Shown here: positions 51,401 to 62,805 of the stretch, piece after piece
How the letters are laid out: each line of letters begins with the position of its first letter
Numbering within the stretch: position 1 is the first letter of the stretch
Assembly: GCF_036417845.1 (NCBI RefSeq)
Contig: NC_089990.1
Span: forward strand, 1,991,501-2,055,500
DNA length: 64,000 bases
Reading direction: 5' to 3'
From: Apteryx mantelli
Lineage: Eukaryota > Chordata > Aves > Apterygiformes > Apterygidae
Position numbers and translations under genes: made by a program
Notes under the pieces: generated by a model
What the model saw: the letters and a program-made list of their open reading frames with translations, nothing else
Database searches by the model: none
Told to the model about the DNA's origin: nothing

Positions 51401-54400
51401 ATGCAGGCCAGCGATTCGGGGCTGGAGCCGGGTGCTGCAGGCAGGCGCCAGCGGCTCAGCGCGTGCTGGCCGAGCACCGCGCTCAGGGCTCGCCCCAGCA
51501 CCCAGCACTTTTGGGTGATAGAAGGTGGAAAACCCAGGAAGAAGCAGGGCTGCGAGCTGTCCCCGAGCCCAATTGCTCCAGGGGCAATCGCTCCCGGAGA
51601 GGGTGCTCCTTCACCTTCATCCTCACCCTCACCATCACCCTTACCCTTCTTGGGCACAAACTGCGATGTCACTCCCACCTCGAAGGTGGCGAAGACCGGC
51701 GAGTGGTCACTGCTCACGATGTCGTCGGTGCAGCCTGAAACGTGAGAAGGGGGAGCCAAGTGACAGCCGCTGAGCCCCGGCGCTTCCGGCAGCCCCCAAG
51801 CCCCCGGCAGGGCCCTGGGGGACCTCACTCACCGTACGAGTTACAGACCACGTGGGTCTCTGGGTGCGACTTCCACAGGATGCGGTCGCACCACGAGGGG
51901 ACGTTGATCCTCATCTAGGAATAGGAAAAACTGTGCTCCCGCAGTCCTCGTATCCGGCTGCTTTCTCCCACCAGCCCGGTGCTTCTCCCACCCCAGAAGT
52001 TTTCTCTCTTGTTCCCCACCAAGGGAATGGATAGAGGACTCCTAAAAGAGTCAGCCGCTGTCCCCATTTCCCCGGCAGTCCTGGACCTCTGGATCCCCAG
52101 CCTTGGAATGAGAGTGCAGGAACTCACCCCCGTAGTCTTGAACTTCTGCCAGATGTAGTTGTCCCGGGAGCCCCGTTCGTACCGGTAGGTGGGAGGGAAG
52201 GAGATGTCGCCCTCGCCTGGGAACCAAGGTGCAGAGCTGAGCCGGGGCGGGTGTCGTGGCTGTCCCCATGGCTGGAACCAGGCTGGGGACGCCGTCCTCC
52301 ATGCTCCCCGTCCTGCCGGGGGTCTCCCGAGCAGCACCCCCAGCCCCATTCCCATGCTGGGAGCGGCACGGCCGCGTCCCACTGGCACACGCGTGCCAGG
52401 CTGAGGCCAGCCTCCCTCCTCGCCCGGATGCACTGCCCCGGGGGAGGGCTGTCCTTGGTGCACATCGAGGACCCTCACGTTTTTGGCACCTCGCGCCAGC
52501 ACTCACTGAATCGTAGGAAGACCTTGTTCTTCTCCCGCTCCAGGTTGAGCTGGTCCACAGCCACGAGGGCTTCAAAGTCCCTCTTGGTTACGTGGGCTAG
52601 GATGTCCTGGGCAGGGAGGAGGAAAGAGACCGTGAGCATCCAGGCTTTTCTTCACCCTCCCTCTGCTTCAGCATCCCGACAGGCATCCGGGGCCCTTTTT
52701 GGCTCCTCCTCGGTACCAGCCACAGCAGGGACCCTGAGTGCACGCCCCGGCCTCCCCTTCACGCCTGCTTTCTTGGGGACTGGGACGGCGCCTGGCTGGA
52801 GTTGCCCTGTCCCACACATGCACATCCTACACGGGCTCCTACCTGCACATCCATGTTGAGGCGGTAGTTGAGGTCCCCGAACCAGAAGAGGTGGGTGAAG
52901 CGCAGCGTGAGGTCGAAGGCGCTGAGCCGCTTGTCACCCAGCACCAGCGAGCGCAGGATGTCGCTGTAGTTCTGGTTCCTCCTGCACGGCATGGGGGGGG
53001 GACGGGAGCAGAGCAGGTGAGGCAGCCCCACCACCAGCCCCGGCCCCATCCTGCCCAGCCGCTGGGCTCCTTGTGGTGGGGGCAGCCCGTGCAGGACGGG
53101 GACAGGGACCAGCAGCCCTGAACCCAACGTCTGACATTCAGGGACCAAAACTTCTCTCCCTCCGAAGGGCTCTGGGTGCAACCCCGGCTTCCTTCCAGCT
53201 GCGCTTGCAAGGAGCGAGCGGGAAACACGGTGGGAGGAGAAGCTGCGTCTGAGCTTCCCGTTACACAGAGGAAACAAGGGGCTCTGAGGAAGGACATCCT
53301 TTGCTAGCGGGTGGCTTTTCGGTTTTGTGTTTTATTGCTGTTTCGTCCGTGGTTCATCAGAAAATCTCCGTGATGCCTTTCTAAGCGACCCATCCGAACA
53401 AGGACCCACCTTGACTATTACGCATTGCTACCCCCAGCCGACCCCAGCGGGGTTTGACCCCCCCACCCCCACCCCGCGTCCCTCCGTCACCTGTGGGTCT
53501 TCTCACTCCCCGAGGCCAGGTGGCAGTTCACGAACCCGAAGGATGTCCCGTTGAAAAGGAAGGAGACGCCCACAGCTCCCTTGTTACCTGCGGGGACACG
53601 CGCGGCGCTGAGCAGCCGGGGGGGGGAGACGATGCTCCCTCGCGGCACGGCGGAGGTGGCACGCGGTGGGTTCCCCGCGCCGTGCCCCCAGGCTGCCACC
53701 CCAGCTTGAGGCATCCCTGACCGCACCGGCCCACCCTGCCCCGTCCCGCCGAGAGGACCCGCGGCCCCGTTCCCGGCGCGCACCGAGGGTGTTGGCAATG
53801 CCCGTCTTCACGCTGGACGTGTTCACGTGGCTGATGCGCCGCTCGTGCTCCGGTCTCACCAGCACGACTATCTTGATGCTCCAGAGGCACTGCAGGGCGA
53901 CCTGCGGGAGACAGGGGTGAGCTGGCCCGCACGGCCCCACACACGGGGGTGAACCGGGCTGCCTGGCCCCGGCCCGTGCCTGCCAGCTGCCCCCAACGAG
54001 CAGGACGGGGTGAAGAAGCGGAAAGATACGAAGAGGACGCCGGGTTTAGGTGTGAAAGCCCCAGCTCGATTACCGGTGGGAAATCAGCTTCCTGAACCTA
54101 CTTGTGGGAGTCTTCAGCCTTTTTATCAAGCGGGCATGCCCCTGGCAAAGCCGGAGAGGGCAGCTAAGGACGTGTCCCCCCCTCGAGCTTCGGCCCGCGC
54201 CATTACCACTCGGTAGTCTATGGCCATCAGCGTCTTCAGCGATGCTCGCAGGAACTCCACCCACTCGCGATCGCCCAGGGAGTTCTCCTGGGTGCCGACC
54301 ACGTAGATGTCGTGGGGGATGCAGGCCGTGGTCTCGTCCTGAGTGCGCCCCAGGCCCCGCGACGTCAGCCAGGAGGCGAGGGACCGCGGCGGCGGGGTGC

Positions 54401-57400
54401 TGCCTGGGGGGGGGGGGGGAGAGGGGACAGCGGTCACCGAGCGGCGTTTCCCAGCCAGCCCAGGCGGGAGGGATGACAGCGCGCGGCTGCCTCCAGGGCT
54501 GGTTCCCCGAGCCTCTCTCGGCCCCCAGGCCCTGCGTGTGTCAAGACCCCCACGGGGGATGGAAAGTATCGTGTCAACGGCACGGTCCACCCATGCGCAG
54601 CCCAGACCTGCGCTGAGATTTACAGCTACGCTCCAAAACCCTCCAAGTATCCCAGCTCCTCTGTTTACTCCATACGACCACAAAATAAGTGGATCACGAC
54701 AGGACTGACAAACCCAAAAAAGGCCCGGTCGGGGTCTTCTCCAGGCTTCTCGTCCCAGCAAGGAGCAGCTCCAACCCTAGACATCCCAGGGCAGCTCCTG
54801 CAGGCGTCCCCTTCCAAAGCCCTCCCTGGACGCACGACCAGCCGCGACGGCCTCCCTGCATGACACGAGCGTTTCCCAGCCCCTTACCCATGTTCCACGT
54901 CCCGACGTACACCGAGATGAGGTCAGGCTCGTCCAGGTTGGAGTGCTGGATCTTCATGAGCTGGAGCAGCTGGCAAAAGGCCTCTCGCTTCTGCAGGAAG
55001 ACACGGGTGTCCCCAGAGCCCCGGCACAAGACCCAGGGCTTTGGGGAACGTGGCACCGCAAGAGACGCCGATGGCCAGGTCTGCAGGGCTGCAGCCAGGC
55101 TGCGGGGACATCGACCTCCAGGCACAGGAGCCGGGGACATGCGGAGAGTTATTAACGTCAGGACGCGGCGAGGTCCTCTTACCCGCGCGTTCGGGAAGAC
55201 GAAGTCTCTGCTCAGGTTCTTGTGCTGGTCCCGGTCGTACACCAGCCTCACCTTGCTCTGCACGCTCTGGTATTTAATCAGCTGCAAGACTGGATGCCGG
55301 CAGGCGTGAGCGGGGCGACGGCAGGGCGCCCGCGTCGTGTCCAGCCGCCCATCCGGCACCCCCCGGCCTCGGCCACACAAGGGCTGGGGGTACGCACAGC
55401 CCACTCCCCGCTGTCCCCGCGGTCTCCAGAGAGGAAGGAGCCCATCGCCTCGGCATCAGGCCTGTCCCTGGGGTGGCGTCCCAGGCACATCCCTTGCCGC
55501 CCTTGCGGAGGGAACCCCTTGGCCCCGCACCGTCCCCTGGGCACCGGCAGAGGGGTTGGGGGCTCCTTACTTTTGTCCTGAGGGATGGTCTCTTCCGGGG
55601 TCCCGCTGCCCTTCTTGGTGACGGCCACCGTGCCCGACTCCACGTCCACCGTCAGGGCTGCTCGCTGCGACTTGCCCACCTTCACCTGCAGCACGGGGAC
55701 ACGCTCGCGGTGGGGTCGGCATCTGCCCCCTGCTCCGTCTGGCCCCCCCCCCCCCCCCCCCCGGGGCCGCGGTTCGCCCGTCCCGGCCTCACCTCGAAGC
55801 TCTGCACGGCCAGGGGCTTGGTGGCCGGCTGGGGGGCCGCGGCCACGCTGGGCAGCGCCAGGTTGTGCTTGGACACCGTCTCCTGCAGCGACCTCAGCAC
55901 CTGCGGAGAGAGACGGGCGCGAAGCAAGGAGACGGTGATGCGCCCCGGGGGGGGGGGGGGCGGGAGAGGGACCCCAGCCTCTCTGATGGGCGTCTGGAAA
56001 TGACAGTCGCCTCCGCCTTAGCATCCCAAATCCTGATTTCCGCCCCTCTGCCCCACCCGCCGCCCCCCGGCCGCTCTGCAGCGCGTCTTGCCCCGTCTCG
56101 GCCGCGAGGCCGGGCACATCAGGCACCTTTTTCTCCAGGGAGGAGAGGAGATGGTTGACAGTGGATATCTTGCTGAGGAGCAGCTCCAGGTCCGGATCAC
56201 TGGTCAGGAGACCCTGGGGAGGGAGACGGGACACTCGCTGGGGGCGGAGGCTTTCGGAGCAGCGCGGTCGGATCCGGCTGGTGGGTTCCTCCACGGCCGG
56301 TCCCACCTCCGGGGCAGGATGCAGCACGTGGAGTCCCCGGGGCCGGGCAGGGAATCGCTCCCCGTCCTGCAGCAGTGTGGGCTGGATGCAGAAATGAATT
56401 TGCCGTCCCTCCCCCAGGTCCCTTCGGTGCGAGGGTCCCCTCCACCGCCGAGGACGCACTGCGCCGGGACACCTGTCCCTGCAGGGCGCGCAGCACCTTT
56501 CCGGGTGCACGTAGGCACCGAAACCGCCCCGAGCGGTTCCTCGCCGAGCAGCTGCGCTCGCCCGCACGCGACGAGACACCCGCGGCCCCCAGCGCCCGCC
56601 CGGGGGGCTCACCTGCTCCCTCGCGGGGCTGCGGGGGGAAGCGGGAGGGCCGAACACCTTGGCCAGCGTCTCTAAACCGGCCAGCGTGAAGTCGATCTCG
56701 CTGCGGAGAGAGAGAGAGAGGGGAAGAGGCGTGAGCGCGGCGGAGGGAGCCGCTCGGCCGCGCAGCGGGGCGCCGCGCATCCCGCCGGGGCCGGGGCCGG
56801 GGCCACTCGCCTGTGCAGCCCCCGGCAGGCCGTGACGAGCGCGGTGCTGAGGTGCCGCAGCTGCAGGTCGCCGTTGCGCAGCGCCTCCAGGTCCAGCTGC
56901 AGGTGGTGGGTGAGGTACTCGGCCATGAAGCCCATGAAGTCGCTGGCTGGGCTGCGAGGGCGAGAGGCGGCTGAGAGCGCGGGAGCCTTTCCTCGCCCCC
57001 CCACCCCGTCCCCGGGGCTCGGTGCAATGTCCCGCTGCAGCCGACCCCGGAAAGCGCTGCCGGGCCGGAGCGGGGGAGCGTTACCTGCTGTGCACCTGCT
57101 CCTGCAGCCTCAGGTGCAGCTGCTGCGAGATGTGAGCCCGGCCGGTCCAGGCGCCGGGGGCGGCCCCGCCGGGGGGGCCCGCGTTCGCCGGGGCGCCGCC
57201 GCGGCCCTCGTCCCCATCTGCGGCACACGGGCACCGGCTCAGCGGGACGGGGCACGGCTCGCCCGCCTCCTCCTCCTCCTCCTCCTCCTCCCCGGCCGCC
57301 CCGCGCGCCCCCCCGCCGCCCCCCGCGCACCCGAGTCCTCGTCGGCCGCCTCGCGCGCCCGGTGCACGGGGTAGAGCAGCGGCGTCACCAGGCCGTTGTT

Positions 57401-59505
57401 GGGCTGCTGGTAGGCGCCGACCAGGTCGGTGAGGCTGCGGAAGCACTTTGCCTGGATGCCCTGGATGGTCTGGGGAAGGAAGAGGACGGGACGTTGCCGC
57501 GGCGTTTCCCAGCGCCGCTCCGGGCGCTCGGCGCCGCTGCTCACGCCGTGATGCCGGGCAGGGAGGAAGGGCTCGTGCTCTCGCGGTGGGGGACGATGAC
57601 GGGCAACCGGTTTATGGCAGCCGAGTGCAAAGGTTTAAAGCCGCGGGCTTAAAGGCGGCAGCGGGCCGGGCGGAACAGGGCGCTGCCGGGGAGCCGGCGT
57701 TCCCAGGCCGCAGCTGCGCTCAGCGCGTCGGAAACCTTGGCGAGGCCGCGCTGCAAAAGGGCTCCGTGCACAGAATTCACATCCTGTGGCGCCGCGCGCT
57801 GAAGCTGGCTTATGCAAAAAGAAAACCACACCGCTCGCTTGCGGCTCCAGCGCGCATGGAAGTGCAAACGCCGCCTCTGCAGGCGCGGCGCACGCGGCCC
57901 CCCCGACGGCGGCGGCGGCGGAGGCAAACGTGCCAGCCTGCCCACCCCCAAATCCCGCCGGAGCCCCAAATCCCGCCGCCGGCCGGGCTCGCCAGCTCGC
58001 TCCCGGCCCGGGGCGCGACGGCGGGAGCGGGACCCGCTGCACCCACCTGGACGGAGAGCAGCCCCTCGTCGTCGGGGAGGATGCGGTAGGTGTGCACGTG
58101 CCGCTGGAACCTGCCGCGAGCAAGCAGGGGCTCAGCGGGTGCCCGCGCGTCCCCTCGCACGGGCTGGGCCGCCGGGGGGGGGGGGATGCAGCCGGGGGCG
58201 CCCCGAGACCACGGTGCGACGGCCGCGGGCAGCATGCGGCGAAACACGGCACAGCCGGAGCGCGGCTTCATCCCGGCGGGCTCGTCGGGGGCCGCTGCAC
58301 CGGCGCCGTGCTGCACGCTGCTGCCGTGACCCGGCTGACGGGTTAGTGTCCCCCCCGGCGCTTCTCGGCACCATGTGTTTGCAATTTGCACCACGCGCCG
58401 GGCCAGGAAAACCATAGGAAACGGGGCGGCATCCTTCCAGCCCGGCGCGAGGCACCGCCCCGTGCCCTGCGCGCCTCGCTCACGGCTGCGGACGTGTCGC
58501 CGTGCCGCGGCCGGGCCCCCGGCAGCCCCCGGCGCCGAGAGGACGCCTCGGCCCGGCGCGGAGGCGGCGGAGGGCCGGGATGCTCTCGGCCACCCCGGAG
58601 AGGTGACGATGGAGGAAGAGCTGGGCCGGTGCATCCGACTGAGGAGGGGGCGTTTGCATCGCACCCCCAGAGCCAGGAATCAGCCGGAGCTGGCGCAGGG
58701 GGTCTGGCTGTGGGGCAGAGCCCCGAGCGGCCCCCGCTATGGAAAGCGGGATTGCCGGGGAGGCGGAAAGTGCTCCCATGCATCCGCGCTCCCCCAGGCG
58801 GGGAAAAACCCGCTGCTCCTGTCTCAGCCGGCCCGGTGGGGCTTGGCGCCGCGGGGGCGCGAGCGGGCGACCCCAAAGCACCGCCTGCGCCCTTCCCGGC
58901 ACGCTCGGGCGCCGGCACCATTCCCCGGCGGCTCCCTCCGTTCCCAGGGGCCGCTCGCTCTCCGGGGAGCGAGTGTCCGCAGCCTGGGCGTCCCCGACGC
59001 TCCCAGCGCTCCATGCTCCACTGATGTGCGGATGGGGCAGGCAGGGAACGCTGGGTTTTGCCCCAGCATCGAATCCCTCAGGTCTTCGTGAATTTTGGGG
59101 CTGAGCAGGGCTCCTGGTCGGGATCCGGCCCAGGGACACGGCACCTCCTGCGGCCGGACCCGGGCATCTCTCGGAGCTCCCCGCATGTGGCCGGCCAGGC
59201 TGCCGGAGCGGGCAGCAGCTCAGCCGGTGCCGCCTGCTTTTCCCGGGAAAAGGCCTTGCTACCGCCCCGAGTGACGGCGCCAGGGTCCCGCACGGGGTAA
59301 GGGGGGAGAGGGACCGCGGAGGGGGCCGAGGGCGAGGAGGAAGAGGAGAAGCGAGGCAGGTAACTCACAGGAGGCACAGGGCGTACGCCCCGGACACGGA
59401 CTCGCTGTCCCGCACCAGGAAGCATCCGTCCTTGCCCGCTTTGGCCAGCAGGTCTTCAGCCACCACCCGGCTGATGTCGCGGTGGTACCAGCTTGCTGCC
59501 GCCAT
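48453..59505 (-). CDS. INPPL1: SHIP2-type inositol polyphosphate 5-phosphatase (INPPL1 family)
   Basis: Removes the 5-phosphate of PI(3,4,5)P3 at the membrane, damping PI3K/Akt signalling. The 26 coding exons, 5' to 3', are: 59505-59369, 58110-58047, 57469-57331, 57217-57085, 56951-56811, 56700-56613, 56213-56127, 55900-55793, 55685-55571, 55289-55183, 54990-54888, 54403-54207, 53901-53784, 53587-53491, 52981-52843, 52606-52507, 52216-52128, 51914-51833, 51734-51645, 51434-51318, 51054-50966, 50710-50623, 50178-50023, 49758-49061, 48961-48843, 48585-48453. Phases are continuous, giving 1177 aa (human SHIP2 1258). The SH2 domain is at 1 to about 110, with phosphotyrosine-binding Arg32 in FLVRDSES. 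Catalytic motifs are TWNMG (404-408), GDLNYR (580-585), PSWCDR (660-665) and SDHSPV (690-695). NPAY is near 932 and a SAM domain near 1105-1165. Intron 5 is GC-AG. The SAM domain and NPAYF point to SHIP2, not SHIP1. Because of its neighbours it may be a second, 2R-derived INPPL1 paralogue, so the symbol denotes the family. Confidence 0.92.
54406..54419 (-). repeat. INPPL1: Homopolymer C tract forming the exon 12 acceptor
   Basis: Fourteen consecutive G on the plus strand read as a C run on the gene strand. It serves as the pyrimidine tract and runs into the CAG acceptor of exon 12. Similar mononucleotide runs occur at 55743-55762 and near 55947-55960, inside other introns of this gene. Confidence 0.85.
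56805..56810 (-). other. INPPL1: Non-canonical GC donor of INPPL1-type intron 5
   Basis: The junction reads CACAG then GCGAGT on the gene strand. Only this GC donor gives the phase needed to join LH to SEIDF of exon 6, matching the family sequence LHSE(V/I)D. The nearby GT two codons later puts exon 6 out of frame. Confidence 0.7.
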
Positions 59506-62500
59506 CCTCCGGCGCGGCGGGCGGCCCCGGGGCCGAGCCCAGCATCGGCCCCGCCGCCGGGGTCAGCGGCGCTCGCCGGGACGATGAGGATGAGGACGGC
59601 GGGGGCGGGCAGGCGGCGGGGAAGGCGCGAGCCGGGGGCTGCGGGTCACGGGGACGGTCGCGTCCCAGCGGGGCCCGGCTGCGGCGGCGGGAAGGGGCAG
59701 CGGCCGGGGGTGCAGATGCTCTCCATCCACTTGGCTCCAGCCGGCCTGTCCGGAGCGGGGAAGAGGCATGGATCAGCGAACCGGACCTTTCCCCAGGCAG
59801 CATCCCGCCGCTGCCCGGGGCGCCCAGCTCCCGCGGACGCACGCGCTCACCTTCCCTCGCTCGTGCCGCTGCTGCCTCCGGCCCCGGAGCAGCGGAGCCG
59901 GGAGGATGCACGGGCCGACGGCAGCTTCCTCCGCCCGGACCCCGCGGGGCGGCCGCCCGGAGCACGGGCGCCCTTCGCCTGCAGGCGCCCGCCGGCACCC
60001 CCGACCCCACCGCCGCCGCCGCCGCCGCCGGGCCTGCTCCGCTCGGCACGCCGGGCTCCCCGCCGCCGCGCTTCCTCCTTCGCCGCACTTCCCTGGCCCC
60101 GCTCCTCGCTCCTCCTCCCCGCCGGCGGGCTCGCGGCCGCCCGGAGGAAGCCGGCGCAGTCATGTGGGTGCCGCGGGGGCCGGGGCCGGTCCCCCTCCCA
60201 ACCGGGGCGGCCCCCGGGGCTTTCTCCTTGCGGCATCAGCAGGGCCAAAAGCCGGAGCGCGCGGCCGGGTCCCATCCCCGCCGGCGGCGCCGGAGCTCGC
60301 TCGGCTCGGAAAGCCCCGGGCTGCAGCCGGCGAGCTGCACAGCCGAGGGCGACGCGGGTCGCCCGCGCGGCAAATGCTTTGCAGGGCTCAAAACGCGGCC
60401 GCGGGCGGGGGGGGGAGGTTTGCACAGCGGAGCGACGGGGCTGCCGGATTTGGCCGTCGCACCCCCCCGGCCTGTCCCCGCGCAGGGCAGCGCTCCCTAG
60501 CCATGGGCAAAGGCGGATTTTGGACGGGACGAAATGCTGGCTAAAAACTGGTCGGCGCTCGGCAAAGGGACCCGATTCACACACACACGCACCCCCCCCC
60601 CCCCCCCCCCCCCGCAGAAAGCAGCCCGGCAGAGCGGAGCTGGCGCCTCGCCAGCCGTTTTTCCCGGGCAGGAGGTGCCGGGTGCGTGCAGGGAAAGCCG
60701 GGGGCGTTTGATCGGAGCGAGCCTCCGAAACGAGCCGCAGCAACAGGAGCTGCAAACCGCCCCGGGGACGAAGCTGCCGGGGTGACGCTGCTCCCGGGTG
60801 CCAGCCCGGACGTTCTGCCGCACGTTGCAGCCGCCGCGCGGGTGGTTTCGCCGTGCGCGTGGCGGGAGCGCGGTGGAGCCTCGTGCAGCGGGTGCCTGGG
60901 GAGGCGGCGGGCGCCAGGCGCGTCGGGACGATTATCCGCACGGCGCCCAGTTAATTACAGATGAGCAGCAGCCACCATCTGCTGCCAGGGGCCGGGGCCG
61001 CACCGGAGGAGGAGGAGGAGGAGGAGGAGGAGGAGGAGGAGGAGGAGGAGGAGGAAGAGGAGGAGGAGGACCGAGGCGTTTTGCACCGTTTGCACCCTGC
61101 GTTTTTCCCCGCCGCCAGCCGCTCTCTTTGCACGGCCTGAGCAGGTGTGCCCGGCCGCACGAGCTCTCTTTGCACGGAGAGCCGGCCCCTGAGCCGAAAG
61201 CAAATGGGAGGTGCTGCCGGGAAGCGACCGCGGCCCCCGTCCCCCGTCCCGAGCTTCCTCCTGGGCTGGCGGCACCTGGGCTTTCTGCCCCCGTCGCAGG
61301 GGGAAGCTGCGGCCTGGGCCGCCGAGAAGTTCGGCAGTTCCGTTTATTTTGGGCTGGCGGTTCGGGGCCGCGCGGCGGCATTTGCATCTCTCGTCACCTC
61401 CAGAGGACGGCCGCGACGGGCAGGGCCCGGCTGCTCGCCGCTTGCAAAGCAGCCGGAGCAGGAATCGCCGTCCCCAAAACCACCCGGCGAGAGGGTCTGC
61501 GCAAGGATCCCTTTGGAGACCCCCGTCCTGCTGGAGACCCGCTCCCGCAGGGACCCAATCCCTCCCTGATTTTCCCCCGCGAGCAGCCGCGCACGGCGAG
61601 CGGGGATGAGGCACGTCGGACGCAGGGCGCCAGAGGGCCGGCAGCGTGCCCCAGCCCCGCGGGTTCCCGCGTCCCCCGACCTTGGCGGAAATAGCGCCCG
61701 CTAATCCAGGCGCTAAGCCGCTCGCCGGGGTGCAATTAAAGAGATCACAGGTCCCGGCCGCGGACAGCGTGTTCTGGCAGCTAAAGCCCCCCCGGCCCCG
61801 AAGGCAGGGCACAAGCGGTGAGGGCCGTCCGAGGGCTCCTGCGCGGCGGCAGCGGCGGCAGAGCAGGGGAAGGCGCTGGGGGCTTTCTGCTCCCGGCGGC
61901 GTCGCGGGGGGCCTGGCTCCGGCGGAGGACGAGGAAGGAAGGGGGCAGGGAGCATTTGTCTCCCGCGCCTCCCGCAAGGCAAATCCGCTCTGTGTTTTCA
62001 AGGGTTTTTCTATTTGCAGCAGCAAACCTTGAATTAATAATGCGCTAATCAGGTCAGGCGAGGCCAAACCTCGGCGTTACGGAACGGCGCGGGGCGGAGA
62101 GGACCGGCATCACCGTGGGGCGCCTCCTCCCCGGCGCGGTCGCCCCGCTTGCCTTTCCCGGGACCGGCTGCGGGACCACGGCCACCGCTCCCGTTCCGCT
62201 CCCCGCGAGGACCGGGGCCGGATTTAGGAGGTGGGAGGTGCCGGGCCCGGAGGTGACCGGGGTTGACCAAGCCCATCGGCCGTGCAAGAAGCCGCCTGCG
62301 CCTCCCATCCGTCCGGCAGCAGCTCAGAAAAGTGCAGGAGGGAGGAAGAGCATCGGGCAGGTCCCCGGCTCCCGCCAGGTGCCCGGGGTGTCCCGGCCCC
62401 GCGCTGCGGCAGCTCGGCCCCGGAAAGCCGCCGCGTGAGCCGGCAGCTGTGCAGAAACCCCCTCGGCGCGGCGCCTTGGCCGGCCCGAGAGCGGAGCATC

Positions 62501-62714
62501 CACCTCAATCGCCATCACCTGGCTCCTAAGCCGGCTTTGCCGATCGCCGTAATCCGCTTCCTCAGGGCCCCGGCGAGAGCTGCGTTCGTAGCCCGCTCTT
62601 ACCCGCGAAGCGTCTCCCGAATTAGCGGACTAAGAGGATTCCGGCCTGAGAATAGCTCCGCCGCGCCGCGCACGCACGTGCCGCCCGTCCGCCGGCAGAG
62701 CCCCGGCAGGGACC
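59506..62714. other. CpG-rich promoter region upstream of the SHIP2-type gene
   Basis: Strongly GC- and CpG-rich sequence that presumably carries the 5' UTR and promoter of the SHIP2-type gene, which begins at 59505 on the minus strand. It contains a C22 run (60592-60613) and a (GGA)22 tract (61005-61070). An ATTTGCAT octamer lies at 61380-61387. TTAATTA-type sites occur near 60951 and 62030-62052. Long open frames in all six frames follow from GC richness and are not supported as genes. Confidence 0.5.
61005..61070 (+). repeat. (GGA)22 microsatellite
   Basis: Twenty-two GGA triplets with a single GAA-type interruption near 61053. It lies about 1.5 kb upstream of the SHIP2-type gene start. 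It creates spurious poly-Glu, poly-Gly and poly-Ser open frames. Confidence 0.9.
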
Positions 62715-62805
62715 ATGCGGAGCTATAAGAGCGGCAGGAGCGGGAGCGCGCCGCAGCCACCGGCCACCGAGGGCGAGGAAGAGGAGGCTGCCGGTCCGGC
62801 CCCAG
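62715..62805 (+). other. Doubtful first coding exon at the right edge
   Basis: An ATG in GGGACCATG context opens a 30-codon acidic frame beginning MRSYKSGRSG. It ends at a good donor (CCCAG then GTACGAG) inside a CpG island. No family was recognised and no second exon can be identified before the window ends. A TATAAGA at 62724-62730 falls inside this frame, so the ATG may instead be part of a promoter with transcription starting near 62755. Confidence 0.2.

Noticed and set aside
59456-62067. Several frames of 300-400 codons upstream of the SHIP2-type gene
   Set aside because: All six frames are open because of CpG content, and poly-Ser/Glu/Gly runs come from the GGA tract. No domain was seen.
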